Shown here: positions 33,598 through 39,480 of the stretch, piece by piece
Layout: each line of letters starts with the position of its first letter
Numbering within the stretch: position 1 is the stretch's first letter
Assembly: GCA_045535305.1 (NCBI GenBank)
Contig: JAZSLJ010000015.1
Coordinates: 1 to 39,480 of the forward strand
DNA from: UBA1081 sp045535305
GTDB taxonomy: Bacteria > Bacillota > Clostridia > Oscillospirales > Acutalibacteraceae
Reading direction: 5' to 3'
DNA: 39,480 bases
The notes under the pieces: model-generated
Told to the model about the DNA's origin: nothing
Databases searched by the model: none
What the model saw: only the letters and a program-made list of their open reading frames with translations
Program-made: the position numbers and the translations under genes

Positions 33598-34419
33598 ATG
33601 AAATATAAAATTTTTGCAAATCACGCCCATATTTATCCTAAAAGCTTACGTGAAAACGGCAGTGTTGACGCGTTGCTTAGATTAATGGACGAATGTGAAA
33701 TTGAAAAATGTGTTTGTTTTGCTACATTCGCAGATAAATTAAAAGAAAACGGAATTGATGAAGATACAAATGAATTTCTTGCTAAAGAGATAGCTCAGCA
33801 CGATAATCTGTACGGATTCGGTGTTATTGATTTTGATTATGACAACCTTGAAGAACAGGTTGATAAAATATCATCTCTCGGCTTCTATGGTATAAAATTG
33901 CATCCGGCATATCAGGAATTCAACATAATGGGTGAACAGGCTAAAAGGGTGTATGCAGCGGCTCAGGATAAGAATTTATTTTTATCATTCCATACAGGTA
34001 TTCATTGGCACAGACTTGCCGATTATCAGATGCTTTTGTATGATGATTTAGCATATAACTTTCCTTGTCTCCGTTTCAGCATGGAACATCTGGGCGGTTA
34101 TCACTTCTTTAAAGAAGGTCTTGCCGTAATGGTTAATAATTCCCGTAATGATATAATTAATACATTTGCGGGCTGGACATCTATTGCTATGGCAGATAAC
34201 GGACTTTATGATTATTGGAGTCTTTCCGATGATGACTTAAGAACATTGGTTCATCAAACAGGCCCTCATTGTCATATTTTTGGGCTTGATTTTCCTTTTA
34301 AACAAGCTGAACAAACAAAAAAAGCCATTGAACGTATTATTTCTCTGGATATTCCCGAAGAAGCTAAAGAAGGAATACTTGGTAAAAACCTTGCAAGGGA
34401 ATTGAATATCGATTTTTAA
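33598..34419 (+). CDS. Amidohydrolase-2 family metal-dependent hydrolase
   Basis: The 273-residue protein is a TIM-barrel hydrolase of the amidohydrolase-related group: H9-A-H11 in FANHAHIYP, GIKLHPAYQEF, LSFHTGIHWHR, RFSMEHLGGYHF and IFGLDFPF supply the usual histidine and aspartate metal ligands. Such proteins act as decarboxylases, lactonases or hydrolases; the substrate is unknown. ATG 33598 is chosen from GAAAGGTG (33585-33592). Read-through from the sialidase promoter is possible because the terminator ends about 20 bases before it, but no separate promoter is seen. Confidence 0.78.
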   Translation: MKYKIFANHAHIYPKSLRENGSVDALLRLMDECEIEKCVCFATFADKLKENGIDEDTNEFLAKEIAQHDNLYGFGVIDFDYDNLEEQVDKISSLGFYGIKLHPAYQEFNIMGEQAKRVYAAAQDKNLFLSFHTGIHWHRLADYQMLLYDDLAYNFPCLRFSMEHLGGYHFFKEGLAVMVNNSRNDIINTFAGWTSIAMADNGLYDYWSLSDDDLRTLVHQTGPHCHIFGLDFPFKQAEQTKKAIERIISLDIPEEAKEGILGKNLARELNIDF

Positions 34420-34434
34420 TGTATATAAAATAAA

Positions 34435-34468
34435 AGACCTTCCAATTATAATATTGGAGGTCTTTTTT
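34435..34468 (+). terminator. Terminator hairpin that contains the next gene's Shine-Dalgarno
   Basis: Left arm AGACCT-t-CCAAT (34435-34446, one bulged T) and right arm ATTGGAGGTCT (34453-34463) close a 6-base loop; T runs from 34463 to 34468. The right arm includes GGAGG (34456-34460), the ribosome binding site of the ATG at 34469. Termination and translation control therefore overlap. Confidence 0.75.
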
Positions 34469-35275
34469 ATGTATAAATATGTAAAAGAATGTGTTTCATA
34501 TTGCTTAAATAAAAATGTCGGAAAGTGTGTATTAAAATTAATGGTTGCTCGTATGATGAAATGCTGTTTTTGGCTTTATATTGCATCAGTAATATATTTA
34601 TTTACTATCAACACTTCATTAACCGATAAATTTGATATTTACGTCAAGTCGATTGTCTGTACCGCTGTTACATTTATAGGTTTATTTTTATTTTACTTGT
34701 CAAAATGGTATAATATTTCGTGGAAATATTATACTGTTTCTAAAATGCAACGTTGTGAAAAAATTTATCCCACGGTAAAATTTATAACTAAGATTATAAC
34801 TGTACAATTTTCAGTAACAATATTAAAAACTTTAATAGTTATTTTAACACTTTTACCGTCAACAGGTTTATCTGTTATTATATTTTTTATGCTGCAAAAC
34901 GGTGTAAGCAAAATGATAGCGTTGATATGTATGATTGGTTTATTTTCGGCATTAATTACAGGGATATTTACAAGTGCAATAATTTGTAACAGGTATTATT
35001 TAGCAGAATACTGTGCAATCACAAATTATAACGGTGGGGTAGTTGACTCAATAAAATCAAGCATATATCTTATGGATTTTAAATGCATTAAACTGTTTAA
35101 ATACAGAATTCATAACAGCTATCTGAAAATATTTGGCTCTATTATACCGCGATTCAAGGTTATTGCAGTTGCAAGAGAGATTTTTTATATAACAGATAAA
35201 ACAACAGAGTATGCACGAAAAGCGCATACTCCTAAAAAAGCTGTTGTATTTTATTTTAAAGATATTACTGCATAG
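34469..35275 (+). CDS. Multi-pass membrane protein of unknown function
   Basis: The 268-residue protein has four to five hydrophobic helices: about 29-48, 61-82, 113-145 (perhaps two) and 152-180. A soluble basic C-terminal part of about 80 residues ends in IITDKTTEYARKAHTP-like sequence. I recognise no family. The fairly Lys/Ile-rich composition fits a membrane protein. Translation starts at ATG 34469, whose GGAGG is inside a terminator stem. Its 3' end overlaps the convergent hisIE end by 11 bases, with no terminator between them. Confidence 0.7.
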   Translation: MYKYVKECVSYCLNKNVGKCVLKLMVARMMKCCFWLYIASVIYLFTINTSLTDKFDIYVKSIVCTAVTFIGLFLFYLSKWYNISWKYYTVSKMQRCEKIYPTVKFITKIITVQFSVTILKTLIVILTLLPSTGLSVIIFFMLQNGVSKMIALICMIGLFSALITGIFTSAIICNRYYLAEYCAITNYNGGVVDSIKSSIYLMDFKCIKLFKYRIHNSYLKIFGSIIPRFKVIAVAREIFYITDKTTEYARKAHTPKKAVVFYFKDITA

Positions 35276-35918
35276 TTTCCTGTTTGACTTTATGGTCAAT
35301 TACATGTCTTGAATCAAGCTCTTTTCTGATATCGTCAAGAGTGATGCCCATTTCAACCATAAGTACAAGAATGTGATATGCAAGGTCGGAGATTTCATAA
35401 ATTGTTTCTTCTTTAGAATGTTTTGCAGCTCCGATTATAACTTCTGTACATTCTTCACCAACTTTTTTCATAATCTTATCAAGACCCTTTGAGAAAAGAT
35501 ATGTGGTGTATGAGCCTTCTTTCATTTCGGTTTTTCTGCCTTCTATGAGTTTGTAAAGCTCGTCAATGGAAAAATCATTCTGCTCATAGTTTTTGTAAAG
35601 AAGATTATAGAAGCAACTTTCACTGCCTGTGTGGCAAGCAGGGCCGTCTTTTATAACCTTAACCACAAGCGCATCAAAATCACAGTCAGCTTTGATTGAA
35701 ACAATATGCTGTCTGTTTCCGCTTGTTTCCCCTTTGCGCCATAATTCCTGTCTTGAACGTGAATAGAAACAGGTCATTTTTTCTTCAAGAGTGATTTTCA
35801 AGCTTTCTTCATTCATATAAGCAACAGTCAGCACTTCACCTGTGTAAAAATCCTGCACAACTGCGGGAATCAAGCCTTTATCATCAAATTTAAGCTTTGA
35901 AATTATTTCGTTATTCAT
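35265..35918 (-). CDS. hisIE: Bifunctional phosphoribosyl-AMP cyclohydrolase / phosphoribosyl-ATP pyrophosphatase
   Basis: This 217-residue fusion carries steps two and three of histidine synthesis. The HisI half (about 1-110) has the SRSRQELWRKGETSGN signature, the DCDFDA metal site and GPACHTG. The HisE half (about 120-210) has GSYTTYLFSKGLDKIMKKVG and EECTEVIIGAAKH. It is the last gene of the operon and overlaps the converging membrane-protein gene by 11 bases. Start at 35918 with GGAG upstream; hisF ends 9 bases before. Confidence 0.96.
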   Translation of the reverse strand: MNNEIISKLKFDDKGLIPAVVQDFYTGEVLTVAYMNEESLKITLEEKMTCFYSRSRQELWRKGETSGNRQHIVSIKADCDFDALVVKVIKDGPACHTGSESCFYNLLYKNYEQNDFSIDELYKLIEGRKTEMKEGSYTTYLFSKGLDKIMKKVGEECTEVIIGAAKHSKEETIYEISDLAYHILVLMVEMGITLDDIRKELDSRHVIDHKVKQETMQ

Positions 35919-35927
35919 ATTTACTCC

Positions 35928-36686
35928 TCAGATTCGCATTTCAATATTATTGGATATAAGATATTTTTTCAAATCATTTATTGCAATTTCTCCAAAGTGG
36001 AAAATTGATGCCGCAAGTCCTGCATCAACACCGGGAACAGAATCAAACAATGTTTTGAAATGTTGCATACTGCCTGCACCGCCGGAGGCAATAACGGGAA
36101 CTGAAACAACATCGCATATTGCCTGTAACATTTCAATGTCAAATCCGTTTTTTACGCCGTCGGTATTAATAGAATTTACAACTATTTCTCCTGCACCGTT
36201 TGCGGTGCATTTTTTTGCCCACTCTATTGCATCAAGACCTGTGTTTTCTCTGCCGCCTTTGGCAAATATCATAAATTTGCCGTCAACTCTTTTAACGTCC
36301 ATTGATAAAACGACACACTGGTCGCCGTATTTCAATGCAGCTTCTTTTACAAGAGAAGGGTTGCGTATCGCACCTGAATTGACACTTACTTTATCTGCTC
36401 CGCATTTTAATACTCGGTCAAAATCGTCAACTGTGTTAATATTTCCGCCCACAGTAAGAGGTATAAAAATATTACTTGCAACGTCTTTTAATACATCTGC
36501 AAAAAGACCTCTGCCTTCATAACTTGCTGTTATATCATAAAACACAAGCTCGTCAGCACCGCTGTCATTATAATGCTTTGCAAGCACAACAGGATCTTCA
36601 ACATCCTGTATACCTTCAAAATTTACACCCTTAACAACTCTGCCGTTTCTTATATCAAGACAGGGAATAATTCTTTTAGTTATCAT
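35928..36686 (-). CDS. hisF: Imidazole glycerol phosphate synthase subunit HisF
   Basis: HisF is the TIM-barrel cyclase partner of HisH and makes imidazole glycerol phosphate plus AICAR. The 252-residue protein starts MITKRIIPCLDIRNGRVVKG with the catalytic Asp D11 and has SVNSGAIRNPSL and VIASGGAGS phosphate-binding loops. A second catalytic Asp is in SINTDGVKNGFD. Length is normal. It overlaps hisA by 4 bases. Confidence 0.97.
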   Translation of the reverse strand: MITKRIIPCLDIRNGRVVKGVNFEGIQDVEDPVVLAKHYNDSGADELVFYDITASYEGRGLFADVLKDVASNIFIPLTVGGNINTVDDFDRVLKCGADKVSVNSGAIRNPSLVKEAALKYGDQCVVLSMDVKRVDGKFMIFAKGGRENTGLDAIEWAKKCTANGAGEIVVNSINTDGVKNGFDIEMLQAICDVVSVPVIASGGAGSMQHFKTLFDSVPGVDAGLAASIFHFGEIAINDLKKYLISNNIEMRI

Positions 36687-37405
36687 AACTCATCACCTGC
36701 ATACGCCAGCACTTCCTTGAGGTCGAGCCTGTTTTCATAAATAGCTTTGCCGATGATTGCACCGTAGCAATCAAATGCGCAAAGAGCTTTTATATCATCC
36801 ATGGAAGAAATACCGCCCGACGCAATTACATTCATATTTTCGATATTTTTAAGCTTCATATATGCATCAACATTTGTTCCTGAAAGCTTGCCGTCCTTTG
36901 ATATATCTGTATAAATAACTGTTGAAACACCGTTATCGCGTAATTTTTCACAAAAATCAAAAGAGTTAACATTTGTTACATCTAACCAGCCGTTAACTGC
37001 AACCATGGAATCTTTTGCATCCACACCGACAGCAATATGCTCGCCGTATTTCTGCACCATTTCGCAAAGAAACGGAAAATTATTAATTGCGGCAGTTCCG
37101 AGAATCAATCTGTCAATTCCTGCATCGAGATATTGTTTGATTTTTTCTTCACTGCGGATTCCGCCGCCTGTTTCGATAAACAGCCCTGTGCTTTTTGCAA
37201 TTTGACATATAACATTAAAATTTTCGTTACCACCGTCTTTTGCAGCACCTAAGTCAACAACGTGAAGGTGTTTTGCACCCATGGCTTCAAACATTTTGGC
37301 TGTTTCAACAGGAGAGTCGCCGTATGTCTGCATCTGATTGTAATCACCTTGTGTCAGACGTACTACTTTTCCGTCGCGAAGATCTATTGCGGGAAAAATT
37401 CTCAT
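36683..37405 (-). CDS. hisA: ProFAR isomerase HisA
   Basis: HisA isomerises ProFAR to PRFAR, feeding HisF/HisH. The 240-residue TIM-barrel protein begins MRIFPAIDLRDGKVVRL with the catalytic Asp D8, and has ETGGGIRS, LGTAAINN and VIASGGISS loops; the second catalytic Asp is in YTDISKDGKLSG. It overlaps hisF by 4 and hisH by 4 bases, so translation is coupled. Confidence 0.97.
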   Translation of the reverse strand: MRIFPAIDLRDGKVVRLTQGDYNQMQTYGDSPVETAKMFEAMGAKHLHVVDLGAAKDGGNENFNVICQIAKSTGLFIETGGGIRSEEKIKQYLDAGIDRLILGTAAINNFPFLCEMVQKYGEHIAVGVDAKDSMVAVNGWLDVTNVNSFDFCEKLRDNGVSTVIYTDISKDGKLSGTNVDAYMKLKNIENMNVIASGGISSMDDIKALCAFDCYGAIIGKAIYENRLDLKEVLAYAGDEL

Positions 37406-38019
37406 GCTTTCACCTCACAGAATGCCTTTAACATTTTAAGACCGACTTCACCGCTTTTTTCGGGATGAAACTGTGTTCCGAATACATTGTTATTACATAC
37501 AATACCGGGTACGTTAACAAAATACTCAGAATAAGCAACAAGTGAATCCTCACAGTTTTTGCCGTAAAAAGAGTGAACGTAGTATACATAATCACCCTCA
37601 TTTGTATATTTTAAAAGAGGATTGTTAGCATCTTTTATAATAAGCTTGTTCCAACCGATATGGGGTACTTTCATATTATCGGGAATGTCTTCGTTAAGAG
37701 GACAGATTTCACCTTTTATGTAACCCAGACCGCTATGCTCACCGTATTCAAAGCTTTTTTCAAAAAGCATCTGCATACCCAGACAGATACCTAATAACGG
37801 TTTGCCGTTTTTTACCTCAGCGTCAATAACAGGTATAAGACCTGTGTCAACAAGCTTCTGTTTTGCATCAGCAAAAGCACCCACACCGGGGAGTATTATT
37901 CTTTCTGCATTCTTTATATCGTCAGGATTGTTTGTAACAACAGCATCAATGCCGAGATGTTTGAGTGAGCCTGTTAAAGAAAAAAGATTGCCGACGCCGT
38001 AATTTATAATAGCTGTCAT
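37402..38019 (-). CDS. hisH: Imidazole glycerol phosphate synthase glutaminase subunit HisH
   Basis: HisH supplies ammonia from glutamine to HisF. The 205-residue class I amidotransferase has the nucleophile elbow LLGICLGMQMLFE, NYGVGNLFSLTGSLKHLG at the N-terminus, and a GTQFHPEKS motif that gives the catalytic His and Glu. It begins directly after the hisB stop and overlaps hisA by 4 bases. Confidence 0.97.
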   Translation of the reverse strand: MTAIINYGVGNLFSLTGSLKHLGIDAVVTNNPDDIKNAERIILPGVGAFADAKQKLVDTGLIPVIDAEVKNGKPLLGICLGMQMLFEKSFEYGEHSGLGYIKGEICPLNEDIPDNMKVPHIGWNKLIIKDANNPLLKYTNEGDYVYYVHSFYGKNCEDSLVAYSEYFVNVPGIVCNNNVFGTQFHPEKSGEVGLKMLKAFCEVKA

Positions 38020-38607
38020 TTAAATTGTACCTTTCGTAGAGGGGATTTCGTTTTTAAATTTTTCATCAATAGCAACAGCAACTCTCAATGCTCTTGCAAG
38101 GGCTTTAAAAGCGCCCTCAATAATATGATGAGAATTTGTACCGTCAAGCTGTTTAATGTGAATATTCATTTTTGAGCATCTTGTAAAGGAATTAAAAAAT
38201 TCTTCAACAAGCTCTGTATCAAAATCGCCGACTTTCTGGGCAGGAATATTCAATTCGTAATTAAGATAAGCGCGTCCGCCTATATCAACAGCACAGAGAA
38301 TAAGACTTTCGTCCATAGGTAAAATTATATGACCGTATCTGTTGATTCCTTTTCCGTCGCCGATACATTCAGCAAATGCCGTTCCGAGAACAATACCTAT
38401 ATCTTCTGTTGTGTGATGATAATCAACATTTGTATCACCTGTACATTTGACAATAAGGTCAAATCTTGCATGCTTTGCAAAAAGAGTCAGCATATGGTCA
38501 AGAAAACCGCAACCTGTACCAATTTCTGATGTGCCGTTACCGTCAAGATTAAGTTTTAATAAAATGTCGGTTTCTGCAGTTTTTCTTGATATTGAATATT
38601 CTCTCAT
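38020..38607 (-). CDS. hisB: Imidazoleglycerol-phosphate dehydratase
   Basis: This enzyme dehydrates imidazoleglycerol phosphate. The 195-residue monofunctional form has GCGFLDHMLTLFAKHARFDL, VDYHHTTEDIGIVLG and a symmetrical second half with NSHHIIEGAFKALARALR, giving the His-rich metal sites. It lacks the HisB phosphatase domain of enterobacteria, so histidinol phosphatase is encoded elsewhere. It follows hisC by 4 bases and abuts hisH. Confidence 0.97.
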   Translation of the reverse strand: MREYSISRKTAETDILLKLNLDGNGTSEIGTGCGFLDHMLTLFAKHARFDLIVKCTGDTNVDYHHTTEDIGIVLGTAFAECIGDGKGINRYGHIILPMDESLILCAVDIGGRAYLNYELNIPAQKVGDFDTELVEEFFNSFTRCSKMNIHIKQLDGTNSHHIIEGAFKALARALRVAVAIDEKFKNEIPSTKGTI

Positions 38608-38611
38608 AAAT

Positions 38612-39480
38612 TCAGACTCCTTTCAGTATATCGTCCGTAGCATCAATCAAAGCCTTCATCTGCTCTGATGAACCTATGGTAATACGCACATAATCTTTGA
38701 TTCTTTCGTTATTAAAATGCCTTACAAGTATATTTCTTTTGCGAAGCTCAGTATAATAGGCTTCACCCGAAATTAAATTATGCTTTGTAAATATAAAATT
38801 TGTTTTAGAATCAATAGTAAAAAATCCTCTTTTTGCAAGCTCATTTACAGTATAAGCTCGGTTTTCAATAATTGCATAAATGCATTTATCAAAATACTGA
38901 GTATCAAGAACAGCCTCTTTACCTGCAATAATTGACAGTCTGTTAATGTTGTAAGGATTAAATGAAAATTTCATTTTTGCAAGGTCAGCTATAATATCAG
39001 CATTTGAAACCGCAAACCCAAGTCTTGCACCTGCAAGATTTCTTGATTTTGAGAATGTCCTTGAAACAATAAGATTGTCATATTTATCAATAAGTGAAAT
39101 TGCTGATTCCGCACCGAAATCAACATATGCTTCATCAACAATTACAACTACATCCTGATTGTGGTCTAATACCTCCCTCACAAAATCAAGGTCTGCTACA
39201 AGTCCTGTCGGTGCATTCGGGTTTGGAAAAATGACACCGCCATTCGCTGCATAATAATCACTTGCAACCAACCGAAAATCATCATCCAATGCCTTTGTTT
39301 CATACGGAATACGATAAAGGTCTGCCCACACATCATAGAAACTATAGGTGATATCAGGGAAAAAGATTGGCTTATCTGAATTAAAAAATGTTAAAAATGC
39401 CATTGCTAATACGTCATCGGACCCTACACCAACAAATACCTGATCATTGGAAAGACCATGATAATTTGCAATGGTATCCA
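38612..39480 (-). CDS. hisC: Histidinol-phosphate aminotransferase, C-terminal part (truncated by window edge)
   Basis: HisC is a fold-type I PLP enzyme that transaminates imidazole-acetol phosphate. The frame stays open to the right edge, so the internal ATG at 39403 is not the start; the residues before it (VFVGVGSDDVLA) are conserved in HisC. The Schiff-base lysine is in SRTFSKSRNLAGARLGFA, and VVIVDEAYVDFG and GGVIFPNPNAPTG are typical. About 60-80 residues of the N-terminus are missing. hisG and hisD probably lie beyond the edge. Confidence 0.95.
   Translation of the reverse strand, partial: DTIANYHGLSNDQVFVGVGSDDVLAMAFLTFFNSDKPIFFPDITYSFYDVWADLYRIPYETKALDDDFRLVASDYYAANGGVIFPNPNAPTGLVADLDFVREVLDHNQDVVVIVDEAYVDFGAESAISLIDKYDNLIVSRTFSKSRNLAGARLGFAVSNADIIADLAKMKFSFNPYNINRLSIIAGKEAVLDTQYFDKCIYAIIENRAYTVNELAKRGFFTIDSKTNFIFTKHNLISGEAYYTELRKRNILVRHFNNERIKDYVRITIGSSEQMKALIDATDDILKGV

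Noticed and set aside
34447..34452. TATAAT inside the terminator loop as a promoter for the membrane-protein gene
   Set aside because: No plausible -35 lies 16-18 bases upstream, so the hexamer is probably coincidental.
1..39480. CRISPR arrays, tRNA or rRNA genes, insertion sequences, prophage genes
   Set aside because: No direct-repeat arrays, cloverleaf-like sequences or transposase/integrase motifs were seen on either strand. The only mobile-element echo is the N-terminal part of the chimeric AAA gene.

Overview
The window looks like a chromosomal segment of a low-GC, endospore-lineage Clostridia bacterium, most likely an Oscillospiraceae/Ruminococcaceae-type gut anaerobe. The basis is an AT-rich sequence with many AGA arginine codons, AGGAGG-type ribosome binding sites, a SpoIVB sporulation protease gene, a PcrA-type helicase, a DUF1540 mini-protein, a DivIVA-like coiled-coil protein and an exported sialidase. 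I place it by recognising protein families, not by a database search. I saw no tRNA, rRNA, CRISPR array, insertion sequence or prophage. There is no gene-free stretch longer than 300 bases.

Left part (1-9.7 kb): the 3' end of thrC, a multi-hairpin intergenic element, a very small DUF1540 gene on the minus strand, a metallophosphoesterase, then the protein-quality trio tig-clpP-clpX. Convergent to these is a minus-strand pair, a DivIVA-like protein followed by the helicase pcrA. A divergently transcribed alpha/beta hydrolase follows.

Middle (9.7-21.4 kb): a minus-strand pair encodes an AAA-type protein and a zincin/von Willebrand-A protein. The AAA protein appears chimeric: its N-terminal half resembles a segment of the large SNF2-helicase/DNA-methylase proteins of conjugative elements, and the AAA nucleotide-binding half is missing. 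Next are an SEDS (RodA/FtsW) gene, then divergently tsaE-tsaB-rpiB, rpmB on the minus strand, and the recA-recX-rimO-pgsA run. That run ends with an unexpected GH95-like glycosidase. recA has a clear promoter and a probable LexA site.

Right part (21.4-39.5 kb): minus-strand nadA-mnmA, a PdaA-like polysaccharide deacetylase lipoprotein and a 60-residue membrane-anchored protein. Then plus-strand gtrA-yhaM-prmA, spoIVB, and a sugar block (xylulokinase, ROK kinase with SIS isomerase, secreted sialidase, amidohydrolase). An unrecognised membrane protein follows, whose ribosome binding site lies inside the preceding terminator. The window ends in a minus-strand histidine operon, in transcription order hisC-hisB-hisH-hisA-hisF-hisIE, with hisC cut by the right edge.

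Most of the content is housekeeping: proteolysis, DNA repair, t6A and thiolated tRNA modification, ribosome modification, phospholipid, NAD and histidine synthesis. The accessory or unusual parts are the chimeric AAA/VWA pair, the hairpin element near 0.8 kb, the glycan-related genes and the regulatory hairpins placed on translation starts.
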